Source of the DNA: Candidatus Levyibacteriota bacterium
GTDB lineage: Bacteria; Patescibacteria; Microgenomatia; Levybacterales; UBA12049
Direction of reading: 5' to 3'
Length of the DNA stretch: 12,581 bases
Assembly (NCBI GenBank): GCA_003173915.1
Contig: PPGL01000006.1
Span: 1-12,581, forward strand
Positions within the stretch are counted from its first letter, which is position 1, and each line of letters begins with the position of its first letter. Made by a program: the position numbers and the translations under genes. Below are positions 1 to 7,423 of the stretch, piece by piece. The notes under the pieces are model-generated. The model made no database searches. It had not been told where the DNA came from and was given only the letters and a program-made list of their open reading frames with translations.

Positions 1-402
1 GGAGTCTACGAACTTCCTGGAGCACATGTAATTATTACCGCCCATAAAGCACTCGAACACTATGTTAGCCCAAGACAGCTTAATGAATTAAAAGAAATGC
101 TTGATATTAAATGGGCATATCTTTGCTACGGAGCACTTTGGTATGACCCAGCAATGGAGGCAATCAATGCGTTCAATGATAAGGTAAATGAAAAGGTGAA
201 CGGAAAAGTAACTATCAAACTGTATAAAGGCACAGCAACGATTGTCGCAATGGATTCCCCCTTCGCCCTTGCACATAGTTCGTTTACTGCGATTGGGGGA
301 TACAACTTTAATGTCAATGCAAGTGCAGGATTTACAGAAATTTATTCTTTGCAAATGAAGCTCGCAAATCAGATAAAACTAAACAAAAAGGAGAAAATAT
401 GA
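1..402 (+). CDS. argG: Argininosuccinate synthase, C-terminal part (5' end outside window)
   Basis: The frame is open from base 1 and ends at TGA 400-402, giving 133 residues of a protein whose start lies upstream. The first residues, GVYELPGAHVIITAHKALE, match the conserved C-terminal region of argininosuccinate synthase. The later stretch GKVTIKLYKGTATIV, followed by a SPFAL segment, matches the C-terminal strand and multimerisation tail of this family. The enzyme joins citrulline and aspartate using ATP to form argininosuccinate in the cytoplasm, the step after ArgF and before ArgH, both encoded downstream here. The ATP-binding N-terminal domain is not in the window and cannot be checked. 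The stop codon overlaps the start of the next gene (ATGA, 399-402), so translation is probably coupled. The identification is firm; whether the gene is intact is unknown. Confidence 0.9.
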   Translation, partial: GVYELPGAHVIITAHKALEHYVSPRQLNELKEMLDIKWAYLCYGALWYDPAMEAINAFNDKVNEKVNGKVTIKLYKGTATIVAMDSPFALAHSSFTAIGGYNFNVNASAGFTEIYSLQMKLANQIKLNKKEKI

Positions 403-812
403 ACAAAACACTCGTACAAATAAAGCAAATGAAACAATCTGACCTTCCAGAAGTTCTTTTGTTATGGGAAAAAGCTGGGTTAGATATTACTAGCCCAGAA
501 AAAGAACTTCTAGCTTTACAAAACAATCCAAATACATGTTTTGTCTTAACGAAAGATGAAAAAATCATTGGCGCAGTGCTCGGAGCATTTAATGGAAGAA
601 GAGCATGGGTATATCATCTTAGTATTCATCCTGCTTACCAGCATATGGGATATGGTTCTCTGCTCTTAAAAAAAGTAGAATCTGAACTAAAAAAGAAAGG
701 GGCATATAGAATTCACCTTGGAGTCGCTTTTACTAACTTAAAAGTTTTACCTTTTTACGAAAATCATGGTTACTCAGTTGTTAATGATGCTTTATGGATG
801 GGGAACCTATGA
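399..812 (+). CDS. GNAT-family N-acetyltransferase, YpeA-like
   Basis: This 137-residue protein has a single GNAT domain. The acetyl-CoA pyrophosphate loop is visible as QHMGYG at residues 81-86, preceded by the strand WVYHLSIHP (70-78). The typical C-terminal signature FYENHGY is at 119-125. The segment GAVLGAFNGRRAWVYHL resembles the YpeA subgroup from memory; no alignment was run. A good Shine-Dalgarno sequence, AAGGAG at 388-393, lies 5 nt before ATG and fixes the start. The gene overlaps argG upstream and argF downstream by ATGA, so all three are probably translated as a coupled unit. GNATs acetylate amines or protein N-termini using acetyl-CoA. Its place between argG and argF suggests a role in arginine metabolism, for example amino-acid N-acetylation as in short ArgA-type synthases, but the sequence does not show the substrate. 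RimI-like protein acetylation is an alternative. Confidence 0.85.
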   Translation: MNKTLVQIKQMKQSDLPEVLLLWEKAGLDITSPEKELLALQNNPNTCFVLTKDEKIIGAVLGAFNGRRAWVYHLSIHPAYQHMGYGSLLLKKVESELKKKGAYRIHLGVAFTNLKVLPFYENHGYSVVNDALWMGNL

Positions 813-1801
813 AAAAGGATTTACTATCCATAACCAACCTAACAGCAGAAGAAATACTAAATATGCTCAGCTTTGCGAAGGAGTTGAAAGAAAAGCACAT
901 GCAATCTGGACAGTCACCTCAACTGTTAAAAAATAAAACACTTGCAATGATTTTTGAAAAACCATCACTCAGAACAAAGCTTGCATTTGAAGTTGCCATG
1001 ACACAACTTGGCGGACATGCTGTTTATTTAGGACCAACTGATATCGCGCTTGGAGTCCGTGAACCAATTAAAGATATAGCAAAAGTAACAAGCAGCATGG
1101 TAGATGGAATAATGGCAAGAACATTTAGCCATAAAACAATTGAAGAGCTTGCAATGTATGCGACTGTACCTGTTATAAATGGATTGTCCAATCTCGAACA
1201 TCCATGTCAAATACTTGCCGATCTACTTACAATATCCGAACAAAAAGGGACGCTTAAAAATATAAAAATTGCTTTTGTTGGAGATGGGGAGAATAATGTT
1301 CCATATTCTCTCATACTTGCTGCTGCTCTTCTTGGTATGCATATTACCGTTGTAGCCCCAAAAGGGTATTGGATGAAACAAGAAATTGTAACGAAAGCAA
1401 AAAAAATAGCATATCAAACAGGATCAATCATTAAAGAGGTAGATCAAACTATAGAAGCAGTTGCAGATGCTGATGTCATTTATACAGACACATGGGTGAG
1501 TATGGGAGATGAAAATGAGAAAACAAAACGCCTTGCTCTATTTCAGCCATATCAAGTAACAAAGCAACTGATGTCATATGCTAAACCCGATGCAATTTTT
1601 ATGCATGATATGCCTGCATATAGAGGAAATGAAGTAACAGAAGAGGTGATAGATGGACCCCAATCTGTTATTTTTCAACAAGCAGAAAATAGATTGCATG
1701 TGCAAAAAGCGATATTGGCATTTTTATTAAATCCAGAGTATTTTTATGCAAGAAGTGATTTTATGAAGAGTAGTAAGTATGATCTAAAATACCAGACCTA
1801 A
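809..1801 (+). CDS. argF: Ornithine carbamoyltransferase with variant HDMP motif
   Basis: The 330-residue protein would transfer carbamoyl phosphate to ornithine to make citrulline in the cytoplasm. The carbamoyl-phosphate motif SLRT is at residues 53-56 and HPCQ at 131-134. The ornithine-binding DTWVSMG motif is at 227-233, which favours ornithine over other acceptors. The usual HCLPxxRGxEV reads HDMPAYRGNEV from residue 266, so the conserved Cys is Asp. The C-terminal ENRLHVQKAIL helix is normal and is followed by a tail of about 20 residues. I chose ATG 809, which overlaps the stop of the GNAT gene as ATGA, instead of the in-frame ATG at 794. The earlier start would add only MDGEP and break the overlap pattern. 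No strong Shine-Dalgarno sequence precedes 809, so translational coupling is likely. A carbamoyltransferase with a different amine acceptor is possible but less likely. Confidence 0.9.
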   Translation: MKKDLLSITNLTAEEILNMLSFAKELKEKHMQSGQSPQLLKNKTLAMIFEKPSLRTKLAFEVAMTQLGGHAVYLGPTDIALGVREPIKDIAKVTSSMVDGIMARTFSHKTIEELAMYATVPVINGLSNLEHPCQILADLLTISEQKGTLKNIKIAFVGDGENNVPYSLILAAALLGMHITVVAPKGYWMKQEIVTKAKKIAYQTGSIIKEVDQTIEAVADADVIYTDTWVSMGDENEKTKRLALFQPYQVTKQLMSYAKPDAIFMHDMPAYRGNEVTEEVIDGPQSVIFQQAENRLHVQKAILAFLLNPEYFYARSDFMKSSKYDLKYQT

Positions 1802-1894
1802 TTTTTTGAACAGTGAAGCAAAATTTCTATATTAATCTATATCAATATATAAATATATATAAACTTGTATATCATGACTGTGTAATTTTAGTTG
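1802..1894. other. AT-rich spacer between argF and pyrB
   Basis: This is about 90 bp of non-coding, very AT-rich DNA with alternating ATAT runs (about 1830-1875), followed by the pyrB promoter. I see no GC-rich hairpin followed by a T-run, so there is no clear intrinsic terminator after argF. Such a tract may act as an UP-like element or simply be flexible spacer DNA. I see no RNA gene or ORF in it. Confidence 0.4.
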
Positions 1895-1923
1895 TTGACA
1901 AAGGAAGCATTCTCTTTTAGACT
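1895..1923 (+). promoter_or_regulatory. Predicted sigma70-type promoter of pyrB
   Basis: A perfect TTGACA at 1895-1900 is followed after 17 nt by TAGACT at 1918-1923 (4 of 6 matches to TATAAT). Transcription should start near 1930, only about 8 nt before the pyrB ATG at 1938, with no Shine-Dalgarno sequence between. The mRNA would therefore be nearly leaderless. This suggests that pyrB-carAB can be transcribed independently of argG-argF. Confidence 0.65.
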
Positions 1924-1937
1924 AACTGTTAATATCT

Positions 1938-2915
1938 ATGGCAAACGCAAGTAATGATGTTTGGAAAATACAAGGCAACTTCAAAGGTAAAGACATTATT
2001 TCTCTCGATCAATTTTCTACCAAAGATATAGATATTCTCTTTAAGGTAACTGCAGAAATGAAGGATATTGCGGCCCATGCAAAGCCGTCAACACTTTTAC
2101 AGGGTAACATTGTTACCCTGATTTTTTATGAACCTAGTAGTCGTACCTTTGGATCATTTGCGGCAGCAGTCAAACAGCTTGGTGGACAAACAATAGAAAT
2201 TCAAGATCCACAACATTTCTCATCTGTAGCAAAAGGAGAAACGCTTGAAGATACAATGAGGGTGTTTGAAGCCTATTCTGACGCAATTGTCATTCGCCAC
2301 CCACAACTTGGAACAGCAGAAAAAGCAGCAACTGCAGCAGAATTTGTACCAATTCTTAATGCAGGTGATGGAATTGGCGAACACCCAACACAGGCACTGC
2401 TTGATCTTGCAACAATTCACGAAAAGCACCATCATTTGGACAACCTAACAGGTGTTATGGCAGGAGACTTATTACATGGACGCACCATTCATTCGTTAAT
2501 ACGAGGACTATCGCTGTATAAAGGAATAACGTTATATTTATTATCTCCAAAAGAACTCAAACTATCAAAAGAGGATTTTGAGCAATTTAGTAAACGAGGA
2601 GTAAAGCTTATAGAAATCGAGTCCGATGGTGATGTGCCGGAAAATGCAGATTTTTGGTATTGGACAAGAGTGCAAAAGGAAAGATTTGCAAATCTTGAAG
2701 ATTATGAAAGGGTAAAAAATAAATTTATTGTCACCCCAGAGCTTATGAAGAAAAAGGCAGGAAAAAATACTATCCTTATGCATCCACTCCCACGAGTTGG
2801 AGAAATTCTTCCTGAGGTAGATAACGATCCGCGGGCAGCATATCTACGATCAGAAGTACGAAATGGTATGTATGTCCGCATGGCACTATTGGGATTAATT
2901 TTGGGGAAAATATAA
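1938..2915 (+). CDS. pyrB: Aspartate carbamoyltransferase catalytic subunit
   Basis: The 325-residue protein carries the ATCase motifs in order. The phosphate loop PSSRT is at 66-70, with the catalytic lysine loop around 89 (VAKGETLED). HPTQ is at 149-152, GDLLHGRTIHSL at 166-177, the aspartate-site RVQKERF at 224-230, and MHPLPRV at 271-277. It condenses carbamoyl phosphate with aspartate to carbamoyl-aspartate, the committed step of pyrimidine synthesis. RVQ together with HPLPR separates it from the neighbouring ornithine enzyme. The residue after HPLPRV is Gly where Asp is usual (VGEI for VDEI). No regulatory-subunit gene pyrI is next to it, so it may work as a free catalytic trimer or find a partner elsewhere. 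ATG 1938 gives a normal N-terminus and sits directly behind a promoter. It is followed 64 nt later by carA, which supplies its substrate. Confidence 0.95.
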   Translation: MANASNDVWKIQGNFKGKDIISLDQFSTKDIDILFKVTAEMKDIAAHAKPSTLLQGNIVTLIFYEPSSRTFGSFAAAVKQLGGQTIEIQDPQHFSSVAKGETLEDTMRVFEAYSDAIVIRHPQLGTAEKAATAAEFVPILNAGDGIGEHPTQALLDLATIHEKHHHLDNLTGVMAGDLLHGRTIHSLIRGLSLYKGITLYLLSPKELKLSKEDFEQFSKRGVKLIEIESDGDVPENADFWYWTRVQKERFANLEDYERVKNKFIVTPELMKKKAGKNTILMHPLPRVGEILPEVDNDPRAAYLRSEVRNGMYVRMALLGLILGKI

Positions 2916-2946
2916 GTGAATTAGGCAAATATCTTATTTCTTTCTG

Positions 2947-2974
2947 CATAATTCCTAATTCATAATTCTTAATC
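2947..2974 (+). repeat. Two tandem 14-bp units in front of carA, each with a CATAAT hexamer
   Basis: Bases 2947-2960 and 2961-2974 are tandem copies that match at 12 of 14 positions. Each begins with CATAAT, a 5/6 match to a -10 box. If the second copy (2961-2966) acts as a -10 box, transcription would start near 2973, about 7 nt before the carA ATG at 2980. No good -35 box lies upstream. There is no Shine-Dalgarno sequence before carA. The short tandem duplication is certain; promoter function is a guess. Confidence 0.4.
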
Positions 2975-2979
2975 TGAAT

Positions 2980-4020
2980 ATGGCAAAACTTATCTTAAAA
3001 ACCGGCATCGAACTTGAAGGAGAATCATTTGGATATACAAGCTCTAAAGCAGGAGAAGTAGTCTTTGCAACAGGAATGACAGGCTATCCACAAGCATTTA
3101 CCGATCCATCTTTTGCAGGGCAAATTCTTGTTCTTACATATCCGCTTGTTGGTAATTATGGGGTACCAGATAGAGCATTTTGGGAATCAGACAAATTGCA
3201 AATTTCAGGACTGATTGTTTCTGATTATATTGATACACCAAGCCATTTCCAAAGTAGAATGACTCTTGCAAAATGGTTACAGAAAGAAAAAATTCCCGGG
3301 CTTATTGTAAAAGATACACGATTTCTGACTGAGCATCTTCGAGATAATGGCTCCACACTTGGAAAAATTATTATTGATAAAGATATAGACTGGTATGACC
3401 CAAATGTTGATGATTTACTTTCCCAAGTTGCTCCAAAAGCAGTAACGGTAGAAGGGGAAGGAAAAAAAACAATTTGTCTTATTGATTGTGGAGGAAAAAG
3501 AAATATCCAAAGAAATTTCGTAAAACGAGGAGTGAAAGTCATTACTGTTCCATGGAATTACGATGTATTTGGAAAAAATTCTAAGCTCAAATTTGATGCT
3601 CTTTTTATTTCTAATGGGCCAGGAGATCCAAAAATGGCACAAAAAACAATCGAAACAGCAAAAAAATCTTTAGAGTTAAAAATTCCAACACTTGGCATTT
3701 GTCTTGGCCATCAAATTCTTGCACTTGCTGGTGGAGGAGATACGTACAAACTTAAATTTGGTCATCGAAGTCAAAATCAGCCATGTGTTTTGGAAGGCAC
3801 AACGAAATGCTATATTACAACACAAAATCATGGATTTGCTGTTGGACGTATGCCGGAGGGATTTAAACCGTGGTTTGTTAATGCCAATGACGGCAGTAAT
3901 GAAGGAATTATTCATGAAAAACTGCCATTTATGTCTGTACAATTTCATCCAGAAGCAACACCAGGACCAGTGGATACAGAATGGATATTCGACTATTTCG
4001 TAGATAGAATTAGTAAATAA
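2980..4020 (+). CDS. carA: Carbamoyl-phosphate synthase small (glutaminase) subunit
   Basis: This 346-residue protein is slightly short for CarA (usually about 360-390). The N-terminal CarA-specific domain shows GEVVFATGMTGYPQAFTDPS and TYPLVGNYGV. The C-terminal half is a class I glutamine amidotransferase domain with the nucleophile in GICLGHQ (Cys241) and the His323/Glu325 pair in FHPEATPGP, so the triad is complete. It releases ammonia from glutamine and passes it to CarB. ATG 2980 is the first start that gives the family N-terminus AKLILKTGIELEG. No ribosome-binding site precedes it. It lies between pyrB and carB, 28 nt ahead of the latter, in the usual small-then-large order. Because no second CPS is seen, the product must feed both PyrB and ArgF, at least within this window. 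Confidence 0.96.
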   Translation: MAKLILKTGIELEGESFGYTSSKAGEVVFATGMTGYPQAFTDPSFAGQILVLTYPLVGNYGVPDRAFWESDKLQISGLIVSDYIDTPSHFQSRMTLAKWLQKEKIPGLIVKDTRFLTEHLRDNGSTLGKIIIDKDIDWYDPNVDDLLSQVAPKAVTVEGEGKKTICLIDCGGKRNIQRNFVKRGVKVITVPWNYDVFGKNSKLKFDALFISNGPGDPKMAQKTIETAKKSLELKIPTLGICLGHQILALAGGGDTYKLKFGHRSQNQPCVLEGTTKCYITTQNHGFAVGRMPEGFKPWFVNANDGSNEGIIHEKLPFMSVQFHPEATPGPVDTEWIFDYFVDRISK

Positions 4021-4048
4021 AGGCAAGAGAGGATTAAAAAGAAAGATT

Positions 4049-7000
4049 ATGAATAAAACAAATATAAACAAAGTTGTTATTTTGGGATCTGGAGCGCTTA
4101 AGATTGGAGAAGCAGGGGAATTTGATTATTCAGGTTCTCAAGCAATTAAAGCGCTAAAAGAAGAAGGCATTAAAACTGTTTTGATAAACCCAAACATTGC
4201 CACTATCCAAACATCAAGAGAACTTGCTGACACAGTGTACTTTTTACCTGTTACTCCATATTTTGTCGAGCAAGTCTTAGCAAAAGAAAAACCAGACGGG
4301 CTTCTTTTGTCTTTTGGGGGACAAACAGCACTTAACTGTGGACTTGAGCTTGAAAAAACAGGGGTTTTGAAAAAACTCGGAATAGCAGTTTTAGGTACCC
4401 CTGTTAAGGCAATTCAGCTTACCGAAGACCGGCAGGAATTTGCCGAACATCTTCATAAAATCGGTATTCCAACTCCGCGAAGTGAAGCTGCAACAACACT
4501 AAAAGAAGCAGAAAAAATTGCAAAGGAAATTGGTTACCCTGTTATGATTCGCGCAGGATTTACCTTGGGAGGACAGGGAAGTGGTGTTGCAAAAAACCTA
4601 AAACAATTAAAAGCAATTGTTAATCGAGCATTAGCATTTGCTCCACAAGTGTTGGTTGAACAATATTTGCATCACTTCAAGGAAATTGAATATGAAGTTG
4701 TTAGGGACGATCAAGATAACTGTATTACTGTGTGTAATATGGAAAATATGGATCCACTTGGCATTCATACAGGAGAATCTATTGTTGTCGCACCAAGCCA
4801 AACGCTAACAAACGATGAATATCATCTTCTTCGTAAAGCATCCATCGATATTGTGAGAAGTCTTGGCATTGTTGGAGAGTGCAATGTGCAATATGCACTT
4901 AACCCAAATCCCAAAGGAAAAACACTAGACTTTTATGTCATCGAAGTAAATGCTCGCCTTTCAAGAAGTTCTGCACTTGCTAGTAAAGCAACAGGTTATC
5001 CACTGGCATACGTTGCTGCCAAACTTGGACTGGGGTATAACTTGACCGAACTAAACAATAAAGTAACCGGTGTAACAAAAGCAGCATTTGAGCCTGCACT
5101 TGATTACGTTGTGGTAAAAATTCCTCGCTGGGATTTACAAAAGTTTAAAGGAGCAGACCAACGACTTGGAAGTGCAATGAAATCAGTTGGAGAAGTAATG
5201 GGAATTGGTCGCAGCTTTGAAGAAGCGTATCAGAAAGCGATTCGCATGCTTGATTTAGACTATGAAGGCGCAACATCGGAAAAACTTTTTTCAGAAAATG
5301 AAAATCTCCTTGAGGATCTTCGTATTCCCACTCCCAAAAGAAGATTTGCACTTGCAGCAGCAATGAAAGCTGACATATCAATAAAAAAGATCTACAAACT
5401 TACAGGAATTGATCCATGGTTTTTATACAGAATCAAGCATATTGTTGACTACGAAGAACGAATTCGCAGTGACAAAAATCTTGATGTCACACTTCTTTGG
5501 AAACTCAAACAGATCGGTTTTTCTGATAAACGTATTGGTGAACTAACTAACCAAACAGGTCTTGAAATCCGTGAACTTCGCAAAAAATGGGGGATTCTCC
5601 CCTCTGTCTTACAAATTGATACGCTTGCCGGAGAATTTCCTGCAAAAACAAATTATTTGTATATGACATACAATGCCAACCATCATGATATTGCCCAGAC
5701 AGGAAAAAATTCTGTTGTTGTACTTGGATCTGGACCATATAGAATTGGTTCGTCTGTAGAATTTGATTGGTGTAGCGTTAATACAGTACTTCAGTTAAAA
5801 AAGTACAAGAAAAAGTCCATTATTATTAATTGCAATCCAGAAACGGTTTCAACAGACTATGATATCTCTGACAGACTATATTTTGAGGAATTAACATTTG
5901 AGCGTATTGCAGACATTTACGACTTTGAAAATCCCTATGGAATTATTGTTTCTGTTGGAGGACAAACACCAAATAATCGTGCAAAATCATTACATAATTA
6001 CGGCGCACATATTTTAGGAACAAGTCCAGATGATATTGATATAGCAGAAAATCGTAGTAAATTTTCTGCCCTTTTGGACAAGCTAGAAATTAAACAACCA
6101 GCATGGAAAGCATTTACAACACTCACAGATGCAGAAAGCTTTGCAGAAGCAGTTGGATATCCTGTCCTTATTCGCCCATCGTATGTTCTTTCAGGAAGTG
6201 CAATGAATTTATGCTTTAACAACAAAGATCTTGAACAATACTTGCAAGAAGCAACAAAAGTTTCAAATGAATACCCAGTTACTGTTTCTAAATTTTTTGA
6301 AAAAGCAAAAGAAGTTGAGCTTGATGCAGTAGCGCAAAAGGGAGATATTAAAGCCTTTGTCATATCCGAACATGTAGAAAATGCAGGAGTCCACTCTGGC
6401 GATGCAACGATTGTTTTGCCTACACAAGACATTAATGAAGAAACAAAAGAAAAAATGGTAAAAGCTGCACGGGATTTAGCAAAAGCACTTACTATTACTG
6501 GACCATTCAATATACAATTTTTGGCAAAAGATAACGAAATCTTTATTATCGAAACCAACCTTCGCGCTTCACGAACATTTCCTTTTATTGCAAAAGTTAC
6601 AGGAGTTAATATGATTGCACTTTTTGTTGACGCACTTTTCGAAAGACAAATTAAAAGAGTGTATGTCCCGAGTCCTTCCTTTGTTGCAGTAAAAGTTGCA
6701 CAGTTTTCATTTTCCAGACTCACTGGAGCACATCCAACACTTGGTGTAGAAATGGCCTCAACTGGAGAAGTAGCGTGCTTTGGAAAAGATATCGAAGAAG
6801 CATATCTAAAAGGAATGCTTGCGACAAATGGACGAATTCCACAAAAAGGAATTTTTGTGAGCGTTGGAGGAGATCAAATGAAACAGGATTTCTTAACGGC
6901 CGCACAAAATTTAGAAAAATTACATCTACCACTCTATGCCACAGAAAAAACAGCACGATTTTTGAATGCAAATGGTATAAAAGCAACCATGTTATATAAA

Positions 7001-7255
7001 ATTCATGAAGAAAAATCACCAAATATTTTAGATTATTTTGTAAAAAAGCAAATTGATTTAGTTGTCAATATTGTAGAAAAACATATTAAAAAAGATGTTG
7101 ATGATGATTATGCGATTCGAAGAGCTGCAATAGATAATAATATTTTGATAATTACAAAAATGTCTCAGATAAAATTACTTGCAAAAGCACTCATCCATAA
7201 ACCGCTTGAGAAGTTAGAAATCAAATCATGGGAAGAGTACACGCAATCTCGTTGA
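4049..7255 (+). CDS. carB: Carbamoyl-phosphate synthase large subunit
   Basis: At 1068 residues this is full-length CarB. The N-terminal half starts with GSGALKIGEAGEFDYSGSQ (about residues 13-31) and contains the first ATP-grasp domain, including VIEVNARLSRSSALASKATG. The middle part (about 420-545) corresponds to the oligomerisation domain. The second half begins near residue 555 with VVVLGSGPYRIGSSVEFDW and holds the second ATP-grasp domain (IIETNLRASRTFPFIAKVTG). The C-terminal MGS-like allosteric domain runs from about 930 (GIFVSVGGD) and includes YATEKTARFL. It uses two ATP, bicarbonate and CarA-derived ammonia to make carbamoyl phosphate, the shared precursor for PyrB and ArgF. The presence of the MGS domain means effector control is possible, but the ligand cannot be read from sequence. 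A weak purine-rich region (4027-4033) precedes ATG. The stop codon lies inside a promoter -35 box. Confidence 0.97.
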   Translation: MNKTNINKVVILGSGALKIGEAGEFDYSGSQAIKALKEEGIKTVLINPNIATIQTSRELADTVYFLPVTPYFVEQVLAKEKPDGLLLSFGGQTALNCGLELEKTGVLKKLGIAVLGTPVKAIQLTEDRQEFAEHLHKIGIPTPRSEAATTLKEAEKIAKEIGYPVMIRAGFTLGGQGSGVAKNLKQLKAIVNRALAFAPQVLVEQYLHHFKEIEYEVVRDDQDNCITVCNMENMDPLGIHTGESIVVAPSQTLTNDEYHLLRKASIDIVRSLGIVGECNVQYALNPNPKGKTLDFYVIEVNARLSRSSALASKATGYPLAYVAAKLGLGYNLTELNNKVTGVTKAAFEPALDYVVVKIPRWDLQKFKGADQRLGSAMKSVGEVMGIGRSFEEAYQKAIRMLDLDYEGATSEKLFSENENLLEDLRIPTPKRRFALAAAMKADISIKKIYKLTGIDPWFLYRIKHIVDYEERIRSDKNLDVTLLWKLKQIGFSDKRIGELTNQTGLEIRELRKKWGILPSVLQIDTLAGEFPAKTNYLYMTYNANHHDIAQTGKNSVVVLGSGPYRIGSSVEFDWCSVNTVLQLKKYKKKSIIINCNPETVSTDYDISDRLYFEELTFERIADIYDFENPYGIIVSVGGQTPNNRAKSLHNYGAHILGTSPDDIDIAENRSKFSALLDKLEIKQPAWKAFTTLTDAESFAEAVGYPVLIRPSYVLSGSAMNLCFNNKDLEQYLQEATKVSNEYPVTVSKFFEKAKEVELDAVAQKGDIKAFVISEHVENAGVHSGDATIVLPTQDINEETKEKMVKAARDLAKALTITGPFNIQFLAKDNEIFIIETNLRASRTFPFIAKVTGVNMIALFVDALFERQIKRVYVPSPSFVAVKVAQFSFSRLTGAHPTLGVEMASTGEVACFGKDIEEAYLKGMLATNGRIPQKGIFVSVGGDQMKQDFLTAAQNLEKLHLPLYATEKTARFLNANGIKATMLYKIHEEKSPNILDYFVKKQIDLVVNIVEKHIKKDVDDDYAIRRAAIDNNILIITKMSQIKLLAKALIHKPLEKLEIKSWEEYTQSR

Positions 7256-7280
7256 CAAAAAATGTAGACTAGGATATAAC
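7252..7280 (+). promoter_or_regulatory. Strong predicted sigma70 promoter of argH, overlapping the carB stop
   Basis: TTGACA at 7252-7257 and TATAAC at 7275-7280 are separated by exactly 17 nt, the best promoter match in the plus-strand gene block. The TGA stop of carB (7253-7255) is part of the -35 box. Start of transcription is expected near 7287, leaving a leader of about 137 nt before the argH ATG at 7424. This is the only promoter in the window with a long leader; the others sit right at the ATG. Confidence 0.75.
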
Positions 7281-7325
7281 GAAACAAGTATATAAAGAGT
7301 ATAGAAATTCATTACAATTTGATTC

Positions 7326-7415
7326 AGGGGGTGACGCGAGTGAAGGGACCCGCTGACGCGCAACGAAACGAAGAGAAGTGAGCATCTGCGGGAAGAAACG
7401 AGCGACAGGACCCCT
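7326..7415 (+). ncRNA. Candidate structured 5' leader RNA (or dispersed repeat) in front of argH
   Basis: This 90-nt stretch is about 61% GC and has only 7 T, in sharp contrast to the AT-rich surroundings. The ends pair: AGGGG 7326-7330 with CCCCT 7411-7415. Inside, CCCGC 7349-7353 pairs with GCGGG 7388-7392. That helix can continue inward as GA/TC, GC/GC and CA/TG, each separated by a single mismatch, up to 7362/7379, with a purine-rich loop. TGACGCG occurs twice (7332-7338, 7354-7360), as does GAAACGA (7365-7371, 7395-7401). The argH start follows 8 nt after the outer stem, without a Shine-Dalgarno sequence, so folding could affect translation. No T-run follows, so it is not an intrinsic terminator on this strand. 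I do not recognise it as a known riboswitch or T-box. A repeated intergenic element is an equally good explanation. Confidence 0.45.
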
Positions 7416-7423
7416 AAAAAAAT

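Noticed and set aside
794..808. Earlier in-frame ATG for argF (adds MDGEP)
   Set aside because: The ATG at 809 overlaps the upstream stop as ATGA, as in the other junctions, and gives the usual N-terminus.
1830..1875. Archaeal TATA box in the ATATAT tract before pyrB
   Set aside because: The tract is over 60 nt from the ATG, while a bacterial TTGACA-17-TAGACT pair is properly placed. Other promoters in the window are also bacterial.
5998..6723. A 241-codon open frame on the minus strand inside carB
   Set aside because: It lies wholly within carB, has Ser/Ala-rich composition typical of the complement of an AT-rich coding strand, and shows no domain or upstream promoter.
7326..7415. T-box or guanidine riboswitch, or intrinsic terminator, in the argH leader
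   Set aside because: There is no T-box AGGGTGGNACCGCG-type sequence, no ACGR hairpin loops, and no T-run after the stem; the run after it is A.
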